Assembly: GCA_039881045.1 (NCBI GenBank)
Contig: JAYWVB010000028.1
Span: forward strand, 310,001 to 374,000
From: Chaetomium olivaceum
Taxonomy: Eukaryota; Ascomycota; Sordariomycetes; Sordariales; Chaetomiaceae
Direction: 5' to 3'
Length of the DNA: 64,000 nt
Shown here: positions 45,183 to 57,700 of the stretch, in pieces
Numbering within the stretch: position 1 is the first letter of the stretch
Layout of the letters: every line of letters starts with the position of its first letter
Program-made: the position numbers and the translations under genes
Notes under the pieces: generated by a model
Told to the model about the DNA's origin: nothing
Database searches by the model: none
What the model saw: the letters and a program-made list of their open reading frames with translations, nothing else

Positions 45183-48100
45183 TGTTCTGCCGATAATATT
45201 AGCTTAGCCCAAGGACCGTACTTGGACAACGATAAAAACGAAGGATATTCGAGGGGTCCCGAGGTAGAAACAAATGTGGTTTTCGCGTAATGCAGTGGGA
45301 AAAACAAGGGTAAAATAAAGCGACCCTCGGGAACTGACAATTCAAGTCGGCCAAGTCGCTAAGAGAGCAGAAAAAAAAATAAGAACTTACTTAAGTTCGA
45401 TGGAAACAATGATATCGTTGATGAATTGGTGATCAAGGCTGTAGAGCCAGTGGGTTAATGAACGCACGAACGTACGAAGTTGGGCGAAAGAAGTGGTAGA
45501 ACTAGCAGAACGCTAAAGGTGGTGGTGGTTGGGGAGTGGAAGGAAAGGTGGGAAGAGGGCAGAGAGGGTGGTAGATTAAATAGACCGAGCGGAGAGGCCC
45601 TCAGGGTAGATAATAGTTCAGATGGCTATCACGTGGACTTCCACATAACCCAAGCGGACTGCACATCCGATATTCACGACCCGAATACTCCCGGTCAACA
45701 ATGAAATCGAGGTCAGGAAGGTATACAATAGATCGGATGGGTGCGCCGCAGACTACTACCTAGCCTCCATCCGATTCATACTCCCGAGATCTCGCTCCTC
45801 CTCCTCGCGAAGAACGAGAAGGCGAGGAGAGTAAGATGGTTGTTTACATGAACTATCACGTAAACAAACGGAAAACTACGTAACCCCGCCGTCATTATGT
45901 ATCTAATCCCTTAGTGTGACCTCTGACGCAATCTATATCTGGTCCCCCATACGTGCTAGAACAATGCGAAATAAGGCGGGGATGGAAGCAGCGAGCACTG
46001 ACCCACGCATCGATCACAGAGGGGTTGAAGTTAGGATCATAGCGCAAGCTTATGATCTCAAGCCCCGCGTCGAGTGCCTAGAATAGGAAGAAAATATGGG
46101 ATTTCGAGTCGGGTTCATCTCTGGATATTGTAGGAGGTAAGATAGAACTTGCCGTTTCCTAAACTATAGGAATCTAGAATAGCAAGGTGCCTAAAACTAT
46201 AGAGGCAATCTTTCGGGGTGGTAACGAGCGCAGGGAAAAACATCAACGAGAAAACCCCTAGGGTCCCCTCAAACTGAAAGCACAACGCCTTTCCCTTGAC
46301 CAGACAACAGTAGTTTCAAGGATGAGATTACGTTGCTGGGCAAAGGCTGGCGTGCCTCTTGCGTATGGAAGCTGGGAGGGGTAGGGCAAATCGTGTAGGG
46401 ACTTAATACAAGGGCATGTACCTCGGTTTCGCGGAGGAGTATGAGGATTAGAAGAAGGGGTAGTTGATAGAAGGAAATGGGGGCCGTGGTTTTGTGCGTG
46501 GATAATACAAAAAAAAACCGTTACTTACCAAGCAACGTTCTACAAGGAAGAGACCAACGCCGAAGAATATGCCTGTCGGTATGTCAGTATCGACTAACCG
46601 CAACCAACAAGATGTGGAGGGACATGGGTGTGGTATGCCAAGAACCAGGCTTTGGAATGGGGACGGCCACCCTCTGGAATGTTCAAGACGGGACCCCCTT
46701 TGTGCTCGACCCAGGTGGCGGCACAGCCCTAGTCCACGCTTTCATTCCTCTCGAGAAAGGCAAGGGAACGGGATTAAAGGGGACGGGGAGGTAGGTATCT
46801 TGCCATCCTGATAGGTGAAATGAAATGGACGGTTCGGTAAAATGAAATCATGACAGGAGAATCCACCTACTGCGAATCTTATCAGGAGTCGTGGGTAAAG
46901 GACGGAAGCAGGAGAATTTGCGATCGGTTGAAATGCTTGCTGCAGACCTAAGATACCCATGCTCATTAGCAGCCGTATATTGAGCATCGGCGTGATCTGC
47001 GGAAAAGTATGGGGAAATCCATGCTGCATCGGATGACGGCCACAACAAGCATGACGGCGGCTGCTCGATTGCTCAACAGCTGAAGCCCGATAGGGCTGTA
47101 GCTAAGTGCTGCCAAGCTCGATTGGGAAGCCCCGCGCAAGTGACTCGGATCAGGCTGCCGCTTCAGGCGTGGTTCCAGAACTCTGCCGCCTCGCTCCCGA
47201 GGTGCCCTAGCCGTAACGGTCGAGAACTCCGGGCGCTGAACTGCATGTCCAAAACAGAAGACCACGGCCCTGGCAGGCGCACCAACGAAGTCGCTATGAT
47301 GGTGGGAGACTGATGATGGTCTGGAAAGGACTTCCGACATGACGCAAGACTCAGTCTTGAGGCCGGGGGGACCCTGCCAACTACGCCTGTGCGCGAGGCC
47401 ACCCTCTGGACCTCCCACCCCGATGGAGACCAAAGAGACAGCGGGCGGGCTGAGGTTGCAGGAACCGAAACTCGTGGCGCCGAGTAACCAAGAAAAAGGG
47501 CGAATAGACTTACCAATCAAGCCAGAACAAGGGCAAAGAGTAACTTTGCCGAATGGTATCTGAAATGCTCAGGGTCAAAGCGCTGTAAGGAAGTTGAACC
47601 AAGTCGAAGACGGTATCCAGGATCCGAAGAACAACTTTTGTGATTGACGCCTTGACGCCGTGAAACTCAGACCCCGAAGAGCAGTGTTCGAAGATACGAA
47701 GAGATAGCGAGCCTTGGGCAAGTGCCGGTAAGAGAAAAGGGTTAAGGTCAGAAGATGAATACGGGAAGAGTAATGCAGAGCTCTTGGGGCGACGTCGGAT
47801 ACTGGATCCTAGTGAAGATTCAAGAGTACGCGAGATGCGCTCGAATCAGACCAAATGCAGCCTGTTGAGAATATCGTTAGCAACTGAAGAGCATGAGTGG
47901 TTGGTGTGCAGCAAAGCAAATAAAGGGATAGCAAGCAGCCCGCATCGCAATGGCTCAGAGCGAAGAAGTTCGTCTGCAAACCCGAACACTGCCAACACCA
48001 ACAATGCCAGAGATTCGACTTGACGTGTAAGCCCCAGGATTACACAACGTATCGGAGAAATTGGGAAGACGTGACCGAGGGACCGGCGTGCCAAATCGGT

Positions 48101-49735
48101 CTTGACTAGGGACTCAGGGGTCGGGTGGGCCAGAGAAGCCAACGAGAGAACCAAGACCGGGACGGGTACCGTCATGTTGCAAGATGGCCGTAGGAATACG
48201 GACCATCGCACTGCCAATACGCGTTCGACCGCGAGAACGTCATGAAGCAACAGAAAACCAGAAGCTTCAGGGGCTCGGTCGATCATCGGGAACAAAAACC
48301 TCAACGAGGTAATCCGGCGGCTATGAGCACGCCACTGGCCTCCGTGATGATATTGAAATGTGGGGGGGAGGGGATGTGATCGACCCCGGCCGCACAATAA
48401 CGTTCATAGACAGGGTTCGAGATGACCTGAAGATCGCAAGTTTGCGTGGCAAGAGGGCGGGCACTCCTTTAGAAACCCCTATCTTGCGCTGGATCCAGCC
48501 CCTGAGGACGGACAAGTTCGACCGCAGCGCATGAAGGGCTGATTGAGCGAGGCCGCAGCTTGAGCTTCACTGAATCGTCATTTTCGCTGTCGTACATCTC
48601 TCACATCCCACCGCGGCCAGGAACTGCCCCCGTCGAATTGTTGAACTGTAGGGCATGTCCGAAACCATAGCCGGGTGCGGATGAGGGAGTCTGGGATGTG
48701 GACCAGGACATCGCTGCCACTCGCGCTGCTCTCTGCCCATGAACTCGATTTCCCAGAGCATGCTGAAGCAATGCCACTCCCAATAGCCATCTGTGGCCTG
48801 AGTATAGCCGGACGGTCGACCGAGGGGGGATCCCGAAGTGATTGTTGACGACAGACCAAGAGTGCACCATGGTCGCTGCAAACCATTCGTGTTTCGTTTT
48901 GTGTTCATGATCGATTCCATTTCCGAGGAGAGATGCGTAAAGGCTGTCCGGCTTGGGCGGTCTTTCGGACATCCATAACCAACAACGGGCGCTGTGCGCA
49001 GAGACCGGAAACGAGTTTCCACCATGGTGACTTCTGACGGCGGACGTGCTCGTACCAACGCTCATATCAGAGCGCCGAAAGCAAGTTGTTGTGGGAAAAT
49101 CCTCTGATGCCCAAACACCGATATCGGGGGCATGTGGACGGCGGACCGACAACTTTGGAGTTTGCAAGATCGGCCGCAAGGCTGAGGATAAGGCATCCCG
49201 CCTGGGATCGACCGATTTCCGACACAGGTCTACTCCCACTAGTCCCAGGTGTTCGACAGCGGCACGGCATAATTCGATGGCATTGGGGAGCCGCTTCAAC
49301 TGGTCGTATCGAATGATGGGCACCGGCAGACTCTTTATGATCATCCGTCGCACCCCGATCCAGCCCTCGCTCGCATCCAAGCCCCTCCGAACAATTCAAC
49401 CCAAACTCCAAGACCGATAGCGGTGCACTCCGGCGAGAAGTTTCAGCACATCGAGAATCACGAACGAGTATACGGCGGGTCGCGGATGGTGAGGGCTCAG
49501 GAATTCGGGGAGGCTACTGGAGTTCTCGCAGTTCGGCGGCGGCGGAGGTGGGTTCGAGGAGGCGCATCGTGAACGGGAGTCGGGGGATTCTCCGAAGGTG
49601 TCTCGTTGTCCAATCCAGTATCCGGCACCAGCAGTCACCACTTAGACGCCCAAGCCCATGCACGCGCCACGACCAGAGCCCTGTCCCATATCCGACCACA
49701 GCATCCGGTTCCGGTTGATCCAAGGTGCAATATCC
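45183..49735. other. Long upstream region of the RRM gene, no gene supported
   Basis: A GTAAGT donor (45385-45390) with a downstream T9 pyrimidine tract and CAG acceptor at 45335-45337 could be a 56-nt 5' UTR intron of the RRM gene. Beyond that, long overlapping frames occur on both strands without domains or codon consistency. They look like chance frames in GC-rich DNA. Confidence 0.4.

Positions 49736-49761
<26 letters not shown>
49736..49761. repeat. A26 homopolymer
   Basis: Uninterrupted run of 26 A on the plus strand, without a recognisable retroelement upstream. Confidence 0.85.
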
Positions 49762-49767
<6 letters not shown>

Positions 49768-52700
49768 ACGAGAACAATTCACCTGCGAGGGTTATGGAAC
49801 TTACTGTTACGGAATACCGGCAGCTATAAAAGCTCCTGTTCTTATGCCACGAAGCGGTTGACGCGCGATTATGGGGAGGACGCAAAGGGCGAGGGGGTGG
49901 TCTTGTCTCGACTGCCGAAGAAGACTGCCGGAAACAATGACGCCAAGTGCGACGCAATGGCCGCAACGGACAGCAAAAGGATGCTTTTCGAAATCGCAAG
50001 CAGTACTGCGCGCAAGGAGAAAAAAAAGCAGAGGAGCACGCGGGGCGCGGTGATAGAGGGGCAGAAAAGAAAAGGAAAAAACAGAGCAGAGACTGAAGGG
50101 GCGCTGTGGAGAGAATGCAGTGTGCGAAGCAGATGGAAAACTGGGAAGGTGCCGAGCGTCGAGAGGAGAATTTGCCCGGCGAGTGGATTGGCAGGGTGGG
50201 GAAAGCCCCCCAAAGCGGCCGACCCAAGCGCAATGATCGCGTCAGTTTCCCGGTCGCCCCTGCGCTGCCATGCACCCGGCTGCGCAAAAGCCACACCTCA
50301 GGCAGGCTACCACAATACGACCTGACCCTGACCTTGAGGTGCGCGCTCGCCGGCCGCTCCCTCCGGCGACTCCGTGCGACCGACGGCAAGGCGATGAAGT
50401 CAACACCCGCGGAAAGCCTACCACCATTGCATCATACGAAATGCCTGAGGTAGTTGCTACGCATCCCAAATCCAGAATCAACCTACAATTTGTAGAACCC
50501 CCCAAGTAACAAGTTGCCGGTACATTTCCGGCTTCCATCCGGAGCAACAAAGGGCTGGTCAGAATCCGGAAAGCGCTGGCGGGCTGGGCTCTCAAATGCT
50601 TCCCCTCAAGGCTGCCCGTGCTCGCTCGGTGTGTTTGTTACACGACGCAGGCAAGCGCATGCCTGTACGAACGAAGTACGCTAACTAGAGCGCGACGGCC
50701 ACTTCCGCCACCCGGCCAAAAAGTTAGATCAAACACTGAGGAGTTGCCAGCGAGCATTCAGCGTCCAGACGTTTTGCTCCTTCGACCGCTCAGTCCCCAC
50801 TGCTGCAGCTTCCGACAGACCACAAGATCTCACGGCAATCGTTGTTGCTTCCCGCCCAGCGGGGTGCGCCCAGGACCCTCGTGGAGATGTGCAGAGAACA
50901 AATTCTGACCACGTGTTAGGGACACGCCCTTCCGTGCCGCCATTGTATCGCCTTCTCGTCGAACCTCAACAATCCACCAAACTCAAAGCTGGAAGTCCAG
51001 CTGGATGTGTTGTTGGCAGGTGTGATGATCCAAACAACGGCATTTTTTCGTTTCAGGTATGTACGTGTACATAGGCAGTACGATTCGCTCGCCACGAAAC
51101 AACAATGCAAGGAGTGCAAGGAATGTCAGTCTTACCCGGATTCCGGGGTTGCGGCTCATGGCGGAATGTGCCAATGGATGGTCCGCTCTCACGCATGCGA
51201 CAATGATTCCCGGAGATGGCCATTCTTTTGTCGTTAGTTCGGCGCTCGACCGCAAACAAGACGGGTATGAGCAGTCAATGTCTCGGACCGGGTCGCCACA
51301 AACTGGCGAAAGCGCCCCCAAGCCAGCTGCGCTGCTGCGTTTACGTTGTCGTGTTGTTTCTTCAAGCGCTGGTCAGAAACACAACTTCCCCACTATGTTT
51401 AGGGCTCAGCAGGGGTGGGAGCTTGAAGCTGGAGGCGCACAGACTGGAAGCTGTCGAATGATCCCGTCGAAGCTTTTCTACTGGCTCACTTCGCCGGTCT
51501 CGCATTGAGCCCGGCCCAGTCGGACGTCATGGGAGTGTGGAGCGAATCGAAGTTCCATTCGGACAGTCGGCACGGCCACGGGATCCTTTGCCCCCTTCAC
51601 CCTTTCACCAACATTCGCGCTTCCCTCTGCAGCCGAGGTAGCGTCGTTTTCCGTCATATGAGCGAGCTCCTCAACCCGATCCGATGTTTGGGACACTTAC
51701 CATTCACTTCGTATGCAAGACCCAAGGGCCGGTGGCAATGATTCGTGCTGGGGGTCTGCATGTATAGGTAGGTACAGGACATACCTTATGTACAGATCAT
51801 GTACATGCAAGTCAACTGCACCCTTCCGATCACCTGCATAGGTAGGATCAATCCACGAATCAACCGGCTTCATCAGATCGTACCGCCGGCACGACCGCTC
51901 GCCGACAGTTGAGACCAAGGCCGAAGCCAACTTTTCCCACCTCAAGGGCATTGACCAGTCTGCTGCTCCCGCTGAACGGAAGCTCGCTGTCGGGTGGATT
52001 CCCTCACCCCCTTGCGTATCTGGTCCGCGACACGTGGTGGTACCATCCCGCCGCCTGAATGCCGCGCAGATCACCAAGATCTCGTTTACCATTAACCCGG
52101 AAGCCGCTCCAAACAGTATCATCGACGTTAATTCTTGCCTATCCTATGATTGCTGTAAATTGCATTCTTCGGTCGAAACTGTACGGTTAGGTGTGCTGTA
52201 AAAGGCTGCCTCCTACCCGCCCGTTCATCGTCCGGATTAACAAGGACCATGAGTCAGTCAAGGCAAAACGCGCCCCTTGGAGCCTTAAGTGGGGCGTGTC
52301 TCTATCAACGATCTCGCTCATGCGTTTGCTCTACACGACCACCGTCTTCTCGCCCTTATTCGCTGGGATGCTGATGGGCGCGGATGTCTTCTCCGTCGTG
52401 TACCAGGTTCCGCACGTAAGGCGAAGCGGTCTTACCGTGCCGTGCGTGTGTCGTGCTGGCACCGGCCGACAACGTCAGCCCACGGAATCGGGCTAGATCT
52501 CGGGCTAGATCAGATCTGCTGGTAGCTTTGATCAATACCGTCCCTACCCGCTAACTACGCTTCTTTACGTGACTCGAAATCGGCGCCGGCAATGTCAGGG
52601 ACAAGGCAGGGCTTAAGATCCCCGTCAACGCAGGTCGTCATTCGCGCCATATCGACGATCGGCCAGTACACCGCACGGCGATAGGTCACTGAGCCAACGT

Positions 52701-54725
52701 GGAGGGGGCCGGTCGACTGGAACCTATCAAGTAACCGTAACAGTTTTCACACGTTGAGCTCTGCATCGAACGAGGTTACGAGGATACGAGGATACACCTG
52801 GCATCGTGGCCATCATTTTTGCGCGGTGCCCCAACTGCAACGGTCCGATTTGGCCAAGCAGCCGAGCCGCACAGCAGCGATTAGGCTGCAGGGGCGCGTC
52901 ACACCTCTACCCCGGCCACTGGCGGCCTTTGACAGTGCTTGTGAGTGACCAGTAAGTCTGCGGCAACCTACGCTGGCCCTCGGTGAAAGTGAACTTGTCA
53001 ATCTAAAGGCACACTGAAGACCATCCCAGTATACATGCAACCCGCTCTTCTCGGTCAGGTCCCTCCCTAAAGCCGAGTCCGAGGGGACGGAAGGGACTAC
53101 GTGCTCAGCAGCATTCAACCCTTCCGCGGCCGTCCGGACGCTAGCTAGCGCAACCGATAACAACTCGCGGGGTGTGCAGGTTGCAAAGGGCCGTCCTTTC
53201 CATCCACTTCCGCCCAGCACGATGATGCTGCAACGGCGTTCAAGATCATTGGAACCATGACTGGTGTCGTCACCGTATTCAACGTTCGGCGCTCCGACCT
53301 CACGGTCCCAACGACCAGTTGTGTGTGGGGAAGACGCCCACCCTGTAAGAGGCCCGCTCAGAGTGACCGGCCTGGAGGAGATGGTAGACTGTTACCGTCA
53401 CCGCATGGCTTCGGCTCTGACACCATCCTTATCATCGGAAAGGGAGGGTGGGGTATTGCGTATCATAGCTCGTTGTTATGACATGCATCGTCTGGCATAT
53501 GCTGTTCTGTTGAAGCCTGGACCCTGCCGCCGTTGGCCCCTCATGCCATCTGAGATCATCATCTCCGCCCGTGGCCTCCCAAAGGCCAAAGGCGTCACAA
53601 ACCAAACAACTGTGCGGAGAACTCGCCCGAATGTTCACATGTCACTCCGGTCGCCGTCCTAACTCAAAGCACCCCGCGCGCTTTGCTCTCGGATGACGTC
53701 TAGGTGGAGCAGCGAGGACCATGCCATCGTTAGCCACCTGGGGAGTGGCGTGTTCCGCACTTGGTTCTGGGTTGATGACGGGTACCAAGGGCGCTCTGGA
53801 AGACCGAGCAAATCCGCACATGTGAGCCGAAGGTTCACCCCGCTGCCAGGAACGTTGATGAATGAGGAATATTGTGGATTTCAGTGTGTTGCTTGTAAGT
53901 AGTATCTGAACGAGGGAGAGGGAAAAGGCATGGGACCCATTATTAAGACAAACCACCAACACATGATATCGCAGCCACTTCTCCCCGTAAATGCATGCAG
54001 GGAACCTAAAGTAGCTACAGTAGCAACGACATTCACAGTGAAAGAAAGATATATCACAATATTCTGAGTGTTCATAAGAAAATAGGACAGTCTTATAACA
54101 TCGGAGACATCATTCCAACTTATTCCAGTCTACAGATCGGGTAAGAGACAGCTGATAGCCTTGATAAGTCCCCCACAAGTCCTCAAAGAAATCTGATGGT
54201 TGCTTTGGATGAGCGGGCTTCGGAGTTGGTGCGCTATATTGCATTTCCGAGATATAGGTTGTTATAGAGGCTACGTGTTTCGGACGGAAGCTGGGAAATA
54301 CTAAAGATTATGTTAAAGAAGAAAGTTTGAGGTGGTATGCAGGGATTATTTACTTATATAAGCTCAACCGGAGGTGGGTGATCTTAGTCTAACTCATTGT
54401 AAACGATAGGTGAATGGAGTATTGAGTGAAATGTGCGAATCATGTACAGGAAATGTGAGGATTAATTAAGTTGAAAGAGTGAACTATATTCGGTGAATCT
54501 ACGGTAAATGTGAGAGGAATCCAACACAACCTCATGTTTCGTCTGAGCGAGCTGGTCATCACCCGAGGATACAATCTGTGTGGTAAAGGGGTGAGGGCAG
54601 AGGAAGGAGTGCAAAATACAAAGGCGGGTTGTTGGAAGAGAGAATCACAAATACTAAGGTAGACAGCTACTCACGGTAGTAGCAGCTTCGGTGGCGATAT
54701 ACCACCCTCGTACTAAACTACAAAT
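49762..54725. other. Gene-poor spacer
   Basis: No supported gene, RNA or element in about 5 kb. 53880-54680 is clearly more AT-rich than the rest and adjoins the 3' end of ECM29. Confidence 0.4.
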
Positions 54726-57700
54726 CTACTTGAGCAATCCCAGACATTCCCGCCACACCTTCTGGACCTCAAGCGACCTCTCCCTACCCACGGCCGTGTC
54801 CACCGTTGTCTTCACCCCGGATACCCACTCTGTATCCGCTGCAAGCCCGATACCCTTGCCGAGCTGTATTGTGGCCTTGACTGCCTTGGCCCTGGCAAGA
54901 CGCTGATCTTCAGTCCCAGACTCATCCGCCCCCATGTCCAAGGTGTTGAAGAACCAGCTGAGGACGTCCCGTTTGCTTTCCAGCCCACTACTCTCGCTAC
55001 CAGGAACAGACCCCTCGCCCAACGCTTCTCCTCCAGAACCTCCTTCACGCAGTCATACCAGAACGTCCGCCTGACCGTCGCAAATTCGGGCCTCGCAACA
55101 CGCGGCGACTGGGAGTTAAGGGTCTTCCCCTTCCCACCAGCAGCCGTCTCGAGGGCGAGGACAACCTCCCGAAGAACAGCAACAGGGTCCTTCTTCATCT
55201 GGACCCTGTTGTACCCCTTCAAAACCGCCTCTGTAGCGGCCCAGACCGTCTGGGTCTTCAGATCCAGCCCTCCCTGCTGCCCCCCTTCCCACCCTTAGGC
55301 TGGTCCACATCCATAGCATCACCATCTTCCTCCTCCTCCACCGCCAAATACGGCTCCACAATCTCCGCAATCTCCCCCAGCATATCCAGATCCTCTCTCG
55401 CCGCGGCAACCTTCCACAGACACACAAACGCATGCGGCCGGTACGCGTCATTGTTTCGCTTCGCCTCCCTCACGACCACCTTCCTCAACTGCGCAGCCAG
55501 CCAGCATCCGTCTCCCACAGCCCCCTCGCCGCCTTAACAAATCCCGGCAACGGTTCCAGCAGCTTCTCCTTCCCCTCAAACGTCTTGAGCGCCAGCGCCC
55601 TATCATAGACCGGCCATACCGCACCCAGGGCATCCACATTCGGCCTGCCCGACGTCTCCCCGGCGCTCACCACGCCCTGCGCCCGCAGCAGCAACAGCTA
55701 GCGCGCCGGCGTGCTTGAGGGCCCACTGAGCAGTACCCAAGCAAGACTCGACAAGCCCGACAATCTCGCGCAAGTAGCGCACGACGGTGAGGCCGGTGCT
55801 GCCCGCATGGGCGTCCCAGACCTCGCGGGCCGCCTTGCGCACGTACTCGTCCGTGTCGTGGCGGGCCAGAAAGGCGAAGGGCAGGAGCTGGGTTTCGAGG
55901 GCCGCGAAGTGGTCTGGTGAGATCTTGGCGACGGCGAGCACGGCGTCGGCGACCTTTTGCCGGCGGGTTTTCGTCCTCCGAGGTGAGGTACAGCGATACG
56001 AGGCGATCGGCGAAGCGCGTCTTTGCGTCTGGGGTTGGAATGATGCGGAGGACGTAGGCCGCGGCACGGGAGTAGTTTTGGCTGACTTCGTCGTTGCGGT
56101 CGAGGGGTTTGCTTTTCGAGGAGGGTGAGGAAGGTGGGTGAGTAAGGGGCGAAGGTGAGGGTGTGGCGGGTAGCGAGGGTCGAGATGACGCGGGCGCAGC
56201 CAATTTTGGTGGGCATGCCCAGGGCGGCTTTGACCGAGTCTTGAAGCTTGGGCGCAAAGTCTTTCATGACGGAAGCGTCGACGCTGCGGAGGCAGTTGTC
56301 GATTGCCTCGGCGATGGGGCTTTGCGAGACCATGGCGCTGCGGAGCTTGTCAATCTTCTCGCGGTTGTCTTCGCCTGCGCGTTGGTAGTGGTAGTTGATG
56401 GCTTCGGGCTCGATTGTGCTCAAGAGGTCGAGGAGGTGAGGGACCATCGTGGGGATGTAGGGTTTGAGGGCATCGCCGCCACTCTTGGCGATCTTCATAA
56501 CGGTGATGGTGGAGAACACTTTCACGTCTTGAGCACTGCTTTCTATACCCTTATCGGAGAGTAAGAACGGAAGGGCCTCGTTCATCATGGCCTTGGCCGT
56601 CGCCGTAGAACCGGACTCCTCGAGCTGGCGGACAAGGGTCGTGGAAAGCGCAATGCAAAGATGTAACGCTGCATTCCGCACCGTGGCCTTGACGTCGTCA
56701 AGTACCTTGAGTGCGGCCGTCCAGATATCCTTGTAGTATGTTTCGTACTTGGGGAAGGGTCGGCCGGACACGAGGTCGGAAATGGCAGCACAGCTAGCCT
56801 CGCGAACACGCCACTCCTTGCCGAGGATACTCTTCAGCAAGTCCTTCATGATACTGTCGAAGTGTGTCTCTATGACGGTCTTTTGGTCTTTTACCAATGC
56901 CTTCCAGATGTCGTTCATCGAGCGCTGAACGTTCTGGTTCGGGTCAAAGCGGTAACGGTAGAGTTTAGGGTAGAGCTTGGGGTCGATCTCGGACTCGGAG
57001 AGGATGTTGCTCAGCCCGAAGCGCCCAAAGGCAGATCGAGTTGACCACGTAGCGGCATTGGTCGCAAGCGACATAAATTTGTAAACCAGACTCGGATCGC
57101 CAACCTCGTTTGCCAGGCTGACGATGTCCTTGTACGAGGTTACAGACTTGCCATCGCCGGTGGGGAGGGCGCCAGCATCGAAGAGTTCTGTCTCGTGGTC
57201 GACCTTTAGCTGTGGCCCGGAGCCTGTGAATGCCGAGAGAATCGCGAACCAGTTCGCCCTTCAGATCCGAGTCACCTTTTTCGTAGACGAGCGCGAGCCC
57301 ACGAGACGCGGTCTCCTGCACAAGCTCGTCTCTTGCACTGAGGAGACGCATGAAAGCAACCTGGCACTCTCGAAGTCTCGACTGTATCTCTTCTAAGTAG
57401 AGCAATGCTGGATCACACAGAACAACCAGATACCAGAAGCCTTGAGCAAAGAGGGCTTAGTGGTCTTGCAGTCTGTTAAGAGCTTCTCCAGAACCTCGGT
57501 AAGACGCGCGCCGCGCTTGGGGACTTCGTAGTCGGCTTTCTCGGCTTGCACGTCGACGGTGAGCCGTACGACTTCGGCGTCCCAGCATGCCACTGCTGCT
57601 GCGATGGATTCGCCGACGGCAAAATGCACCTCAGCCTGCCGGATTTCGTACAGGGAGTACAACTTCTCGAGGATCAAACCCAGTGTATCATCGGTTGCGT

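Noticed and set aside
49736..49761. A26 run as the tail of a LINE-like insertion
   Set aside because: No reverse-transcriptase remnants, target duplication or conserved body were seen upstream.
48601..50389. Minus-strand frames of 259 and 291 codons
   Set aside because: Equally open frames on the other strand, no domain, no splice logic and poor codon consistency; chance frames in GC-rich DNA.
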